64,000 bases of DNA from Leptothrix cholodnii SP-6 (GCF_000019785.1 NC_010524.1:2294001-2358000), one strand, 5' to 3'; counted from the first letter of the stretch, positions 18,366-31,795 are shown. Notes: generated by a model not told the origin, from the sequence alone. Translations and numbers: made by a program.

Positions 18366-20444
18366 TCACTGCTCGGCCAGGCGCAGCAGCTCGGCGCCAT
18401 CGCCGACCTGATCGCCCACCGCGTACAGCAGTTCGGCGACGACGCCGTCGCGCGGCGCGGCCAGCGTGTGCTCCATCTTCATCGCCTCCATCACCGCCAG
18501 CGGCTGGCCCTGCTTGACGACGTCGCCCGCCTTGGCCATCAGCGCCACCACCTTGCCGGGCATCGGCGCGGTCAGACGGCCGCCCACCGCGGCTTCACCC
18601 GCGTGGGCGATCGGGTCGAACTCCTGCAGCTCCAGCAGGCCGTCGGCGCCGAACACCGTGACGCGCTCGCCCTGCATGTAGACGCTCAGGCGATGGCGCT
18701 CGCCGTCGAGCGTGATGTCGTGGTGGCCGTCGCCGAGCGCTCGCGCATCGAACACGCAGTTCGCGCCGCTGACGCCCAGGCGCAGCGCGCCGTCGTGCAG
18801 CCGTTCGAGCGTGGCGACGTGGTGTTCGCGCGCCACCAGCAGATCGAAACGCCGCCGCGCCCCGCCGTGGATGCGCCAGCCGTCGCGCCGCGACCAGGGG
18901 TCGGCCGTCTCCAGCGCCGCCTCGCTCTGCAGCGCATGCGCGGCCACGCCGGCCGCGGCCACCGCCAGCAGCAGGCCGGGCTGGTCGAACAGCACGGCGC
19001 GTTCGCGCTCGATCAGCGCGGTGTCGAGGTCGGCGCTCGCAAACGCCTCGCTGTTGACCACCCGGCGCAGGAAGGCGACGTTGGTGTTCAAGCCGACGAT
19101 GTGGGTGTCGCGCAGCGCCGCATCGAGTCGCGCCAGGGCCTGGGCGCGGTCCTCGCCCCAGACGATCAGCTTGGCGACCATCGAGTCGTAATACGGGCTG
19201 ATCGCGTCACCCTCGCGCACGCCGGCGTCAACCCGCACAAAGATGTCAGCCCCCGCCTCCGGGGTACCGGAGTCGCCCCTCGAGGGGGCGCGGCCCGCCT
19301 TGAGGCGGCTCGGCGCCGGGCCGCCTGCGCGCTGAAAAGCCACGTGCGCCGGCCAGCGCAGCACGTCGAGCGTGCCGGTGGCGGGCAGGAAGTTGGCGTC
19401 GGGGTTCTCGGCGCAGATGCGCGCCTCGATCGCGTGGCCGCGGATCTTGAGATCGGCCTGCGCGGCCGGCAGCGGCTCGCCCGAAGCCACGCGCAGTTGC
19501 CACTCGACCAGGTCGAAGCCGGTGATCGCCTCGGTCACCGGGTGCTCCACCTGCAGCCGCGTGTTCATCTCCATGAAATAGAAGCGCAGATCGCCGTCGT
19601 CGGTCGGTTCGGCGATGAACTCGACCGTGCCCGCGCCGACGTAGCCGACCGCCTTGGCCGCCGCGACCGCCGCCGCGCCCATCTCGGCCCGGCGCTCCGC
19701 GCTCATGCCCGGCGCGGGCGCTTCTTCGAGCACCTTCTGGTGGCGGCGCTGCACCGAGCAGTCCCGCTCGAACAGGTAGACGCAGTTGCCCTGGGTGTCG
19801 CCGAAGACCTGGATCTCGATGTGGCGCGGCCGGGTCACGTAACGCTCGACCAGCACGTGATCGTTGCCGAAGCTGGCCGACGCCTCGCGCTGGCACGAGG
19901 CCAGCGAGGCCAGAAAATCCTCGGCCCGGTCGACTCGCCGCATGCCACGCCCGCCGCCACCCGCGCTGGCCTTGATCAGCACCGGAAAGCCGATGCGCTC
20001 GGCTTGCGCCAGTAGGAACTCGGGCTCGTTGTTGTCGCCGTGATAACCCGGCACCAGCGGCACGCCGGCCTGCTCCATCAGCGACTTGGCGGCGGACTTG
20101 CTGCCCATCGCCGCGATCGCCGCCACCGGCGGGCCGATGAAGACCAGGCCGGCATCGGCGCAGGCGCGCGCGAAGTCCTCGTTTTCGCTCAGGAAACCGT
20201 AGCCCGGGTGCACCGCCTGCGCACCGGTCGCCTTGGCGGCGTCGAGGATGCGCTGCCATTGCAGGTAGCTGTCTTTCGCTGCGGATGCGCCGATGTGCAC
20301 CGCCTCGTCGCAGGTCATCACATGCTGCGCGCGGGCGTCGGCATCGGAGTAGACGGCGACGGTCTGCACGCCCAGGCGGCGCGCGGTGGTGGCCACGCGG
20401 CAGGCGATTTCGCCGCGGTTGGCGATCAGGATCTTCTTGAACAT
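18366..20444 (-). CDS. liuD: 3-Methylcrotonyl-CoA carboxylase, biotin-carrying alpha subunit
   Basis: The alpha subunit combines biotin carboxylase and the biotin carrier and acts with LiuB to carboxylate 3-methylcrotonyl-CoA. Its 692 residues hold an N-terminal carboxylase domain (MFKKILIANRGEIA), an ATP-grasp domain (about 115-315; KASAGGGGRGM, MEMNTRLQVEHPVTE), a carboxylase C-terminal domain, and a biotinyl domain with Lys656 in EAMKMEH. Residues about 372-401 are an extra Pro/Gly/Arg-rich segment encoded by a GC-rich palindromic repeat inserted in frame just before the conserved VRVDAGVREGDAISPYYD strand. Such an insert is not expected in the family; it probably forms a surface loop. Confidence 0.93.
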   Translation of the reverse strand: MFKKILIANRGEIACRVATTARRLGVQTVAVYSDADARAQHVMTCDEAVHIGASAAKDSYLQWQRILDAAKATGAQAVHPGYGFLSENEDFARACADAGLVFIGPPVAAIAAMGSKSAAKSLMEQAGVPLVPGYHGDNNEPEFLLAQAERIGFPVLIKASAGGGGRGMRRVDRAEDFLASLASCQREASASFGNDHVLVERYVTRPRHIEIQVFGDTQGNCVYLFERDCSVQRRHQKVLEEAPAPGMSAERRAEMGAAAVAAAKAVGYVGAGTVEFIAEPTDDGDLRFYFMEMNTRLQVEHPVTEAITGFDLVEWQLRVASGEPLPAAQADLKIRGHAIEARICAENPDANFLPATGTLDVLRWPAHVAFQRAGGPAPSRLKAGRAPSRGDSGTPEAGADIFVRVDAGVREGDAISPYYDSMVAKLIVWGEDRAQALARLDAALRDTHIVGLNTNVAFLRRVVNSEAFASADLDTALIERERAVLFDQPGLLLAVAAAGVAAHALQSEAALETADPWSRRDGWRIHGGARRRFDLLVAREHHVATLERLHDGALRLGVSGANCVFDARALGDGHHDITLDGERHRLSVYMQGERVTVFGADGLLELQEFDPIAHAGEAAVGGRLTAPMPGKVVALMAKAGDVVKQGQPLAVMEAMKMEHTLAAPRDGVVAELLYAVGDQVGDGAELLRLAEQ
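19274..19315 (+). repeat. GC-rich double-hairpin repeat, copy 1 (inside liuD)
   Basis: A core of about 42 bases made of two adjacent hairpins (CCCCTCGAGGGG and CCGCCTTGAGGCGG). It lines up base for base with copies at 47181-47223 and 60700-60741, and in reverse with 48381-48422 and 52389-52422. The inserted segment, including flanks, is about 90 bases, a multiple of three, so the liuD frame is kept. Confidence 0.7.
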
Positions 20445-20456
20445 GTGTTTGTCTCC

Positions 20457-21245
20457 TCAGACCAGCCAACTTGGCGAGCGTTTTTGCAGGAAGGCGGACA
20501 CGCCCTCCTTGCCTTCGGCGCTGCAGCGGATGTCGGCGATGCGGCGCGCGGTGTCGTCGCGCAGCTCGGCGGTGATCGGGCGGGCGGCCACGTCCTGCAC
20601 CAGCTGCTTGCAGGCCTTGACGGCAGCCGGGCCGTTGGCGACGAGTGAGGTGACGAGCGCCTGCACCCGTTCGTCGATCTGATCGGGTGCGCACAGCTCG
20701 TGCACGAAACCGAGCCGATGCGCCTCGGTGGCGCTGAAGCGTTCGGCCGTCAGGAAATAGCGTTGCGAGGCGCGCTCGCCCAGCGCCTTGACCACGTACG
20801 GCCCGATCGTGGCGGGCAGCAGGCCGAGCTTGGCTTCGCTCAGGCAGAAGCTCGCCGCCTCGCTGGCCACCAGCACGTCGCAGACAGCGGCCAGGCCGAC
20901 GCCGCCGGCATAACAGTCGCCATGCACGCGGCCGATCACGGGCACCGGACAGCTGTGGATCGCCCACAGCATGTCGGCCAGCGCCTGCGCGTCGGCGCGG
21001 TTGCGCTCCCAGCTGTAGTCGGCCATGGCGCGCATCCAGTTCAGGTCGGCGCCGGCGCAGAAAGCCTTGCCGTGGCCGCCGAGCACGATCACGCGCAGGT
21101 CGGGGTCGGCGGCCAGGGAGCCGAACGTGGCGGTCAGCTCGGCGATCACGTCGTCGTTGAAGGCGTTGCGAACGTCGGGGCGGTTGAGCCAGACCTCGGC
21201 CACATGGGGCGAGGGGCGGCGCAGGTCGAGGGTGGAGGCACTCAT
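20457..21245 (-). CDS. liuC: Enoyl-CoA hydratase/isomerase family, methylglutaconyl-CoA hydratase
   Basis: Hydrates 3-methylglutaconyl-CoA to HMG-CoA in leucine breakdown. It is a 262-residue crotonase-fold protein with oxyanion-hole segments GKAFCAGADLNWM (about 60-72) and HGDCYAGGVGLAAVCD (about 110-125). The catalytic-acid region is SEAKLGLLPATIGPYV. The assignment to this step comes mainly from its place between liuB and liuD. The ATG is two bases after the liuB stop. Confidence 0.9.
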   Translation of the reverse strand: MSASTLDLRRPSPHVAEVWLNRPDVRNAFNDDVIAELTATFGSLAADPDLRVIVLGGHGKAFCAGADLNWMRAMADYSWERNRADAQALADMLWAIHSCPVPVIGRVHGDCYAGGVGLAAVCDVLVASEAASFCLSEAKLGLLPATIGPYVVKALGERASQRYFLTAERFSATEAHRLGFVHELCAPDQIDERVQALVTSLVANGPAAVKACKQLVQDVAARPITAELRDDTARRIADIRCSAEGKEGVSAFLQKRSPSWLV

Positions 21246-21247
21246 GG

Positions 21248-22870
21248 TCACATCCGGAAGACGCCGAACTTGGCGTCCGGGATCGGCGCGTTCAGGCTCG
21301 CCGACAGGCCGAGTGCCAGCACGCGACGGGTGTCGGTCGGGTCGATCACGCCGTCGTCCCACAGGCGCGCGCTGGCGAAATACGGGTGGCCCTGCACCTC
21401 GTACTGCTTGAGGATCGGCGCCTTGAAGGCCGCTTCCTCGTCGGCGCTCCAGGCGCCGCCCTTGGCCTCGATGCCGTCGCGCTTGACGGTGGCCAGCACG
21501 CTGGCGGCCTGCTCGCCGCCCATCACCGAGATGCGCGCGTTCGGCCACATCCACAGGAAACGCGGGCTGTAGGCGCGGCCGCACATGCCGTAGTTGCCCG
21601 CGCCGAACGAGCCGCCGATGATGACGGTGAACTTGGGCACGTTGGCGCAGGCCACCGCCGTGACCATCTTGGCGCCGGCGCGCGCGATGCCTTCGTTCTC
21701 GTACTTGCGCCCGACCATGAAGCCGGTGATGTTCTGCAGGAAGACGAGTGGCACCTTGCGCTGGCAGCACAGCTCGATGAAGTGCGCGCCCTTGTTGGCG
21801 CTCTCGGAGAACAGGATGCCGTTGTTGGCGACGATGCCCACCGGCATGCCTTCGATGTGCGCGAAGCCGCACACCAGCGTGGCGCCGTAGCGGGCCTTGA
21901 ACTCGTCGAACTCGCTGCCATCGACGATGCGGGCAATGATCTCGCGCACGTCGAAGGGCTTGCGGGTGTCGGTCGGGATCACCGACAGCAGCTCCTGCGG
22001 GTCGTACTTGGGCACGCGCGGTTCGGCCATGCGCAGCGGCACGTCCTTGCGCCAGTTCAGGTTCGCGACCGCCTGACGCGCCAGAGCCAGCGCGTGCAGG
22101 TCGTTTTCAGCCAAGTGATCGGCCACGCCCGACAACCGCGTGTGCACGTCGCCGCCGCCCAGGTCTTCGGCCGTCACCACCTCGCCGGTGGCGGCTTTGA
22201 CCAGCGGCGGGCCGCCCAGAAAGATCGTGCCCTGGTTCTTGACGATGATGGTTTCGTCGCTCATCGCCGGCACGTAGGCGCCGCCGGCCGTGCACGAACC
22301 CATCACGACGGCCACCTGCGGGATGCCGGCGGCGCTCATGTTGGCCTGGTTGAAGAAGATGCGGCCGAAGTGGTCGCGGTCCGGGAAGACCTCGTCCTGG
22401 TTGGGCAGGTTGGCGCCGCCCGAGTCGACCAGGTAGATGCACGGCAGGCGGTTCTGCTGCGCGATCTCCTGCGCGCGCAGGTGTTTCTTGACGGTCAGCG
22501 GGTAGTAGGTGCCGCCCTTGACGGTGGCGTCGTTGCAGACGATCAGGCACTCGACCCCGGAGATGCGGCCGATGCCGGCGACCATGCCGGCGCAGGGTGC
22601 CGCGTCGCTGCCGTCCTTTTCGGGGTACATGCCGAGCGCGGCGAGCGGCGCGATCTCGAGGAACGGCGTGTCCGGGTCGAGCAGCATCTCGACACGCTCG
22701 CGCGGCAGCAGCTTGCCGCGCGCCAGGTGCTTGGCGCGCGCGGCCTCGCCGCCGCCTTCGGCGATCTTCGCCAGCTTGGCGTTCAGGTCGTCGACCAGCG
22801 CGCGCATCGCGGCGGCGCTGGCAAGTGAGTCGGCCGAACGCGGGTTGAGCTTGGAGGTGATGACGGGCAT
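21248..22870 (-). CDS. liuB: 3-Methylcrotonyl-CoA carboxylase, carboxyltransferase beta subunit
   Basis: The 540-residue carboxyltransferase moves CO2 from biotin on LiuD to 3-methylcrotonyl-CoA. It has the usual two crotonase-like halves: the N-terminal half with [17 protein letters not shown] and [16 protein letters not shown], and the C-terminal half with [19 protein letters not shown]. Both match the MccB subfamily rather than propionyl-CoA carboxylase. It starts one base after the liuA stop and ends two bases before liuC, a tightly coupled operon. Confidence 0.94.
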   Translation of the reverse strand: MPVITSKLNPRSADSLASAAAMRALVDDLNAKLAKIAEGGGEAARAKHLARGKLLPRERVEMLLDPDTPFLEIAPLAALGMYPEKDGSDAAPCAGMVAGIGRISGVECLIVCNDATVKGGTYYPLTVKKHLRAQEIAQQNRLPCIYLVDSGGANLPNQDEVFPDRDHFGRIFFNQANMSAAGIPQVAVVMGSCTAGGAYVPAMSDETIIVKNQGTIFLGGPPLVKAATGEVVTAEDLGGGDVHTRLSGVADHLAENDLHALALARQAVANLNWRKDVPLRMAEPRVPKYDPQELLSVIPTDTRKPFDVREIIARIVDGSEFDEFKARYGATLVCGFAHIEGMPVGIVANNGILFSESANKGAHFIELCCQRKVPLVFLQNITGFMVGRKYENEGIARAGAKMVTAVACANVPKFTVIIGGSFGAGNYGMCGRAYSPRFLWMWPNARISVMGGEQAASVLATVKRDGIEAKGGAWSADEEAAFKAPILKQYEVQGHPYFASARLWDDGVIDPTDTRRVLALGLSASLNAPIPDAKFGVFRM

Positions 22871-22871
22871 G

Positions 22872-24044
22872 TCAGCAGGTCTCGGCGAAGAGTTCGCGGC
22901 CGATCAGCATGCGGCGGATCTCCGACGTGCCGGCGCCGATCTCGTAGAGCTTGGCGTCGCGCCACAGGCGGCCGACCGGGTATTCATTCGTGTAGCCGAC
23001 GCCGCCGAGCGCCTGGATCGCCTCGCCGGCCATCCAGGTCGCCTTCTCGGCGGTGTAGAGGATCACGCCGGCGGCGTCCTTGCGCAGCGTGCGGCTGTGG
23101 TCGCCGCGGTCGCAGGCCTGCGCCACCGCGTAGGCGTAGGCGCGGCAGGCCTGGAAGGTGCTGTACATGTCGGCCAGCTTGCCCTGCATCAGCTGGAACT
23201 CGCCGATCGACTGGCCGAACTGCTTGCGCTCGTGCACGAAGGGCACGACCGCATCCATGCAGGCCGCCATGATGCCCAGCGGCCCGCCCGAGAGCACCAC
23301 GCGCTCGTAGTCCAGGCCCGACATCAGCACCTTGGCGCCGTTGCCCTCGCCGCCGAGCACGTTTTCGGCCGGCACTTCGCAGTCCTCGAAGAACAGCGGG
23401 TAGGTGTTGGAGCCGCGCATGCCGAGCTTGTCGAGATGGGTGCCGTGGCTGAAGCCCTTGAAGCCCTTCTCGATGATGAACGCCGTCATGCCGCGTGCGC
23501 CCATCTGCGGCTCGGTCTTGGCGTAGACCACCAGCGTGTCGGCGTCGCCGCCGTTGGTGATCCACATCTTGCTGCCGTTGAGCACGTAGCGGTCGCCGCG
23601 CTTGTCGGCACGCAGCTTCATGCTGACGACGTCGGAGCCGGCGTTGGGCTCGCTCATCGCCAGCGCGCCGACGTGTTCGCCGCTGATCAGCCGGGGCAGG
23701 TAACGCGCCTTCTGCGCGGCCGTGCCGTTGCGGTTGATCTGGTTGATGCACAGGTTGCTGTGCGCGCCGTAGCTCAGGCCCACGGAGGCGCTGGCGCGGC
23801 TGACCTCTTCCATCGCCACCATGTGGGCGACGTAGCCCATGCCGGTGCCGCCGTCTTCCTCGGGCACCGTCAGGCCGTGCACGCCCAGGTCGCCGAGCTT
23901 CATCCACATGTCGGCCGGGAACTGGTTGGCGCGGTCGATGTCGGCTGCGCGCGGCGCGATCTCGTTTTGCGCGAAGTCGCGCACGGCCTCGCGCAGGGCG
24001 GCGATGTCGTCGCCGAGCGGGAAGGTGAAGGTGGACTCGAACAT
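22872..24044 (-). CDS. liuA: Isovaleryl-CoA dehydrogenase
   Basis: FAD-dependent acyl-CoA dehydrogenase that oxidises isovaleryl-CoA to 3-methylcrotonyl-CoA and passes electrons to electron-transfer flavoprotein. From ATG 24044 it has 390 residues. Signatures are [16 protein letters not shown] (about 127-142) and [19 protein letters not shown]. The catalytic Glu247, in [13 protein letters not shown], has the helix-G position diagnostic of isovaleryl-CoA dehydrogenases, and [10 protein letters not shown] lies near the end. It is the first gene of the liu operon, with two TetR-type operators upstream. A 15-residue longer frame from 24089 is less likely, as the family starts at MFEST. Confidence 0.94.
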   Translation of the reverse strand: MFESTFTFPLGDDIAALREAVRDFAQNEIAPRAADIDRANQFPADMWMKLGDLGVHGLTVPEEDGGTGMGYVAHMVAMEEVSRASASVGLSYGAHSNLCINQINRNGTAAQKARYLPRLISGEHVGALAMSEPNAGSDVVSMKLRADKRGDRYVLNGSKMWITNGGDADTLVVYAKTEPQMGARGMTAFIIEKGFKGFSHGTHLDKLGMRGSNTYPLFFEDCEVPAENVLGGEGNGAKVLMSGLDYERVVLSGGPLGIMAACMDAVVPFVHERKQFGQSIGEFQLMQGKLADMYSTFQACRAYAYAVAQACDRGDHSRTLRKDAAGVILYTAEKATWMAGEAIQALGGVGYTNEYPVGRLWRDAKLYEIGAGTSEIRRMLIGRELFAETC

Positions 24045-24092
24045 CGGCTGTCTCCTGATGGCCCGGCGGGTCGAGCCCGTCCTGAGCATTGA

Positions 24093-24105
24093 TGAGCTTT
24101 ACTCA
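24093..24105. promoter_or_regulatory. Operator 1 for the liu regulator
   Basis: TGAGCTTTACTCA, an inverted repeat TGAG-N5-CTCA about 50 bases before liuA. It has the same half-site and spacing as operator 2, next to the TetR gene. It is placed to block liuA transcription. Confidence 0.55.
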
Positions 24106-24204
24106 ATACAAACCCTGACGGGTCTTGAACCGGCAGCGCGATCCGCATCACGGCGGCGCGACGAGCGCCAATCTAACAGCACATGGATCGCCTTACAAGC
24201 ATTT

Positions 24205-24219
24205 TTGAGTGATACTCAA
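24205..24219. promoter_or_regulatory. Operator 2 for the liu regulator
   Basis: TTGAGTGATACTCAA, a 6-3-6 perfect inverted repeat ending four bases before the TetR start codon. Its inner TGAG-N5-CTCA matches operator 1, about 110 bp away. Autoregulation of the TetR gene is likely. Confidence 0.62.
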
Positions 24220-24222
24220 TTC

Positions 24223-24927
24223 ATGCAGAACGACAGCCCCGCAACCACCACCCGCCGCCAGCCCGCCAGCGCCAAGAGCGAGCAGCGCATCCGCGACATC
24301 CTGCGGATCGCTCGCGAGGTGTTCGCCGAGAAGGGCTACGAACGCGCCACCACCACCGAGATCGCGCAACGCCTGGGTATCAGCGAGGCGACCGTGTTCA
24401 CCTACTTCCGCGGCAAGCGCGAGCTGTGCGTGCGTGTCATCAGCGACTGGTACGACGAGATCATCCAGGCCATGGAGACCGGCCTGCGGCGCGATCAGCC
24501 GGTGCGCGCGCAGCTGCAGTTCCTGATCCGCACGCACCTGCATCTGTTCCTGATCCAGGGCACCGGGCTGTGCGCGCTGGTGCTGTCGGAGGGGCGATCG
24601 AAGGGTCAGGAGCTGGGCGAGAGCTTCCTGCCGCTGCAGCGCCGCTACACCGCGCCGCTGATGGACCTGCTGGCGCGCGGCCAGGCCAGCGGCGAGATCC
24701 GCCAGGACGTGCCGCTGCGCCTGATGCGCGCGATGGTGCTCGGCCCGATGGAGCACCTGCTGTGGGAGGTGGTGGCGCAGGACAAGCCGACCGACATCGA
24801 CGCGGTCTCGCACGACCTGGTGGCGCTGCTGTGGTCGGCCCTGCAGGCACCCGATGCCGAACGGGCCGCGCTGCGCCGCCTGCAGCGCGAGGTGGCCGAT
24901 GCGCTGCAGCGCGCCGGTGGCGCCTGA
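24223..24927 (+). CDS. liuQ: TetR-family regulator of the liu operon (LiuQ-type)
   Basis: A 234-residue TetR protein. The N-terminal helix-turn-helix (about 22-68) reads REVFAEKGYERATTTEIAQR then ISEATVFTYFRGKREL; the rest is the ligand-binding and dimer domain. It is transcribed divergently from liuA over 178 bp with two identical-type operators. This layout matches LiuQ, the TetR regulator assigned to leucine catabolism in betaproteobacteria by comparative genomics. The ligand is probably a branched-chain acyl-CoA; that is inference. The start is ATG 24223, because operator 2 occupies the upstream part of the longer frame. Confidence 0.8.
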   Translation: MQNDSPATTTRRQPASAKSEQRIRDILRIAREVFAEKGYERATTTEIAQRLGISEATVFTYFRGKRELCVRVISDWYDEIIQAMETGLRRDQPVRAQLQFLIRTHLHLFLIQGTGLCALVLSEGRSKGQELGESFLPLQRRYTAPLMDLLARGQASGEIRQDVPLRLMRAMVLGPMEHLLWEVVAQDKPTDIDAVSHDLVALLWSALQAPDAERAALRRLQREVADALQRAGGA

Positions 24928-25008
24928 GTTGATCCGGCCGGTGACAAGGGCAGCGTCGGCGTGGTATCAATCACGCTGTCGCCGATCGCTGTCTAGGAGT
25001 TTCACGCC

Positions 25009-25245
25009 ATGGAATCATCCAGCCACACCCTGAGCCAGCTGTTCGCCCAGCTCGGACTGCCCGACGATCACGCGTCGATCGAACGTTTCATCACCGTGCA
25101 CGGGCCGCTGCCGGGCGGGGTCGATCTGGCCGAGGCGCCGTTCTGGAGCCCCGCGCAAGCCGCGCTGCTGTGCAGCGAGCGTGCCAAGGACGCCGACTGG
25201 GTCGAGCTGATCGACACCCTCGACACGCTGATGCGCAGGCACTGA
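25009..25245 (+). CDS. DUF2789 small protein
   Basis: A 78-residue acidic protein of the DUF2789 family, of unknown function, nearly full family length. It is recognised from SHTLSQLFAQLGLPDDHASIE at the start and the LPGGVDLAEAPFWSPAQAALL centre. It has an AGGAG-type ribosome-binding site about eight bases upstream. It stands alone between the TetR gene and a convergent acyltransferase gene. Confidence 0.82.
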   Translation: MESSSHTLSQLFAQLGLPDDHASIERFITVHGPLPGGVDLAEAPFWSPAQAALLCSERAKDADWVELIDTLDTLMRRH

Positions 25246-25253
25246 CCGGCTTG

Positions 25254-25280
25254 GGCCCGCGGGCACGCCGTGCCCGGGCC
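25254..25280. terminator. Hairpin between convergent gene ends
   Basis: GGCCCGCGGGCA / TGCCCGGGCC arms (two-base bulge) around a CGCCG loop fill the 37-bp gap between the DUF2789 stop and the acyltransferase stop. It probably acts in both directions, although neither side has a clear T run. Confidence 0.4.
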
Positions 25281-25282
25281 GC

Positions 25283-26382
25283 TCAGGCCCGACGGATCAG
25301 CGGGTGCGCCAGCGGCTGAGCCGCGCGCCGCGCCGGTGGCTCGACCCAGCGGTGCAGGGCCTGCCCGGCCGCCAGGCTGGCCAGCCAGGTGCCGACCAGG
25401 CCGAGCAGGTTGAGTTCGAGCGAATCCGGCGCCAGCGCGGTCACCCCGGCCGCCACCAGCAGGCTGATCGGGTAATGCGCCAGGAACACGCCGTAGGAGA
25501 TGCGCGACAGGCGCACCACCAGCGGCTGCAGCCGGGTGCGGTCGAGCCAGCCGCGGCCCAGGTTGAACGCCAGTGCCAGCGCCACCACCCCGGCCAGCGC
25601 GATGCGGCTGCGCCACTCCAGCCACAGGGCGAGCAGCACCAGCACCGCCATCAGCGTCTGCCAGGCCAGGCGCTGCGAGCGGCCGGGCGCCTGCACCGCC
25701 CAGTGCGCCAGCACGCCCAGGCCGTAGGAGCCGAAGAAATACGGCGCCCACATGTCCGCATCCGGCAGCCGATTGATCCACAGCAGCGAGGCCGCCACCA
25801 GGCCCGCGACCAGCACCACCGCCGCGGCAGCCAGCCACGCGCCACGCAGGCGGCTGGCGCCGAGCAGCGCCGCAAGCCCCGCCAGCAGCGCGAACAGCTG
25901 CAGATCGATCGCCACGTACCAGATGCCGGCGCTCAACGCGTCCTGGCCGACGATGTCCTGCAGCATCAGCGCGTTGGCCAGCAGTTGCGGCCAGCTCGGC
26001 GCGGCAGGCGTGTCGGCATCGACCATCAGCGTGCGCGCCACCCAGGCACCCAGCACGGCCAGCAGCAGCGTCACCAGGTAGGGCCGCGCCAGCCTCCGGT
26101 AGCGCTGCCACAGCAGCGACGGCAGACGCCCCAGGCCGACTTGCCCGGCAGCACCCGGGCTGGGCATCAGGCCGCGAGCGGCCAGGAAGCCGCCCATCAC
26201 CAGGAACACCTGCACCGCCAGCCGCGCCGGATCGGCCAGCCAGGCGAACAGCTCGGGCGCCAGCGGATCGACCTGCTTGCGCATCGGCCCGTAGATCATC
26301 AGGTGGTGCCAGACGATCAACTGCGAGGCGATCGCCTTGGCCCAGTCGATCAGGGGCACGGGGGAGTGGCGGTTCGGGCTCG

Positions 26383-26386
<4 letters not shown>
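25283..26386 (-). CDS. Acyltransferase 3 family membrane protein
   Basis: A 367-residue integral membrane O-acyltransferase (OafA/acyltransferase-3 type) with about ten hydrophobic segments. Near the N-terminus is [21 protein letters not shown], with the catalytic-type histidine pair region in IVWHH. Later, [15 protein letters not shown] is the typical end motif. These enzymes acylate sugars, peptidoglycan or lipids; the acceptor is unknown. Its ATG overlaps the 5-oxoprolinase stop by four bases (ATGA), so it is translated from the same message as that unrelated enzyme. Confidence 0.82.
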
Positions 26387-30120
<3,734 letters not shown>

Positions 30121-30138
30121 CTCACCCGCTCCAAGAAC

Positions 30139-31317
30139 TCAGACGGCGCCCAGCCGCCACAGCGACGTCAGCTCGGCGGCGCGGGCGGCGTGCAGCGGGT
30201 CGCTGGAGTCGGCCGCCTTGGGGTGGCGCGGGCGGATGTCGAGGCGGTCGATCACGCGCAGGCCGGCGGCGTCGAACCAGCTGGTCAGGGTTTCGCGGGT
30301 GCGCAGGCCCAGGTGCTCGGCCAGGTCGGACAGGATCAGCCAGCCCTCGCCGCCGGGCGCCAGGTGCGCGGCCAGGCCGCTCAGGAAACCGCGCAGCATG
30401 CGGCTGTCGGGGTCGTAGATGGCGTGTTCGAGCGCCGAACTCGGTTTGCCCGGCAGCCACGGCGGATTGCAGACCACCAGCGGCGCGCGGCCGCTCGGGA
30501 ACAGGTCGGTCTTGAGCAGTTCGACCCGGGCGGTGCAGCCGAGCCGGGCCAGGTTGTCGGCGGCACAGGCCAGCGCACGCGGGTCGGTGTCGGTGGCGAC
30601 CACGTGTTCGACACCCCGGCGCACCAGCAGCGCGGCCAGCACGCCGGTGCCGGTGCCGATGTCGAAGGCCAGGGTCTCGGACGGCAGCGGTGCCTGCGCC
30701 ACCAGGTCGACGTATTCGCCGCGCACCGGCGAGAACACGCCGTAGTGCGGGTGGATGCGCCCCTTCAGCGCCGCGATCTCGACGCCCTTCTTGCGCCACT
30801 CGTGCGCGCCGACCAGCCCGAGCAGCTCGCGCAGCGACACCACCGACGGCTGGCCACCGGCCGCGCCCCAGGCCTCGCCCAGCGCCGCGTGCAGGTCGGG
30901 CGCACGCCGCAGCGGGATCGCGTGATCGGCGTCGACCGGGATCAGCACCGCGCCCAGCAGCCGCGCGCGCTGCGCCTGCGCCATGCGGTGCAGGTGGAAG
31001 GCCTCGGTGATCGACGCCGGCGTGTGCGCCTTGTGCGGCTTGCGGTCGACGCGCCGGGCGAGCGCCTGCAGCAGCAGGCGGGCGTTGTGGAAATCGCCGC
31101 GCCACAGCAGCACCGTGCCGCCGCTGGCCAGGCGCCAGGCGGTGTCGGCGTTGATGCGGTCGTCGGCCAGCACCACCTTGTGCGGCACCGCCCCGCCGCT
31201 CTCGCAGCGCCAGAGTGCCTGCTGCGGCTGCCCGCCTTCGTCCCAGCGGATCAAGGGGGCGGGCGCATTCGGGGTCAAGGTCAAGGTCGATGTCTCAGTT
31301 GGGGGCGGAGGCGGCAT
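30139..31317 (-). CDS. Class I SAM-dependent methyltransferase (NPPW motif)
   Basis: A 392-residue protein with an N-terminal domain of about 180 residues and a C-terminal Rossmann methyltransferase fold. The SAM loop is LAFDIGTGTGVLAALLVRRG, the acidic loop VVATDTDPRA, and the catalytic VCNPPWLPG motif is typical of N-methyltransferases acting on exocyclic amines or on glutamine (RsmC/PrmC-like). The substrate is unknown. The start at 31317 overlaps the preceding gene end by 23 bases. A long Pro/Ala-rich upstream extension to 31497 is out of character and rejected. It is co-directional with oplAH. Confidence 0.72.
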   Translation of the reverse strand: MPPPPPTETSTLTLTPNAPAPLIRWDEGGQPQQALWRCESGGAVPHKVVLADDRINADTAWRLASGGTVLLWRGDFHNARLLLQALARRVDRKPHKAHTPASITEAFHLHRMAQAQRARLLGAVLIPVDADHAIPLRRAPDLHAALGEAWGAAGGQPSVVSLRELLGLVGAHEWRKKGVEIAALKGRIHPHYGVFSPVRGEYVDLVAQAPLPSETLAFDIGTGTGVLAALLVRRGVEHVVATDTDPRALACAADNLARLGCTARVELLKTDLFPSGRAPLVVCNPPWLPGKPSSALEHAIYDPDSRMLRGFLSGLAAHLAPGGEGWLILSDLAEHLGLRTRETLTSWFDAAGLRVIDRLDIRPRHPKAADSSDPLHAARAAELTSLWRLGAV

Positions 31318-31735
31318 CGTCGCTGCGGCGCGCCTTGAATTCACGTCGGGCCGCCTTGGCGGCGGCGCTGGCTGCGGCGCCGACGGTCTGGGCGCCTTCC
31401 CTGGTGGCTTTCCAGGCGCCCTGGGCGCGGGTGGAGGCGGCCTCGCCGACCTCGCGGGAGGTGCGCGAGACCGCGCCGCCCACCTCGCGGGCGCCACCGG
31501 CGATCGCCGAGGCGGCTTCCTTGGCGCCCTTGGCGATCGCGCCGCCGGTCTCGCGGGCGCGTTCGGCCAGCTCGCCGGTGATCGAGCCCGAGGCCGCGCT
31601 CGACGGCGATTCGGCCGCCGTCACCGCTGCGCCGCCGGCGTCGGCCGCGCGGGCGGTGGTGGTGATGCACAGCGCCGCGACGGCAAGCAGCGCGCAGGCC
31701 AGGATCCTGGCGGGCAACAGATCGGTCTTCGACAT
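31295..31735 (-). CDS. Exported Ala/Gly-rich repetitive protein, LEA-like
   Basis: A 146-residue protein. Residues 1-31 form a signal peptide (ILACALLAVAALCITTTARA, cleavage near ARA-A). Residues about 60-130 are a run of imperfect 11-residue amphipathic repeats (GAIAKGAKEAAS, AIAGGAREVGG, AVSRTSREVGE). This resembles late-embryogenesis-abundant proteins or apolipoproteins, which become helical on drying or at membranes. No family is firmly recognised. A longer frame from 31792 is possible, but the signal peptide fixes the start at 31735. A role in the periplasm or at the outer membrane is likely. Confidence 0.6.
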   Translation of the reverse strand: MSKTDLLPARILACALLAVAALCITTTARAADAGGAAVTAAESPSSAASGSITGELAERARETGGAIAKGAKEAASAIAGGAREVGGAVSRTSREVGEAASTRAQGAWKATREGAQTVGAAASAAAKAARREFKARRSDDAASAPN

Positions 31736-31795
31736 CGCGCAAAACTCCACGGTACGGCAAGGGGTGCGCATGATGGTAACGACCGGCCGCACGCG

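Noticed and set aside
30211..30240. GCCGCCTTGGGGTGGCGCGG inside the methyltransferase gene resembles half of the double-hairpin repeat
   Set aside because: The first hairpin is missing and the encoded residues fit an ordinary C-terminal region; chance similarity in GC-rich DNA is enough.
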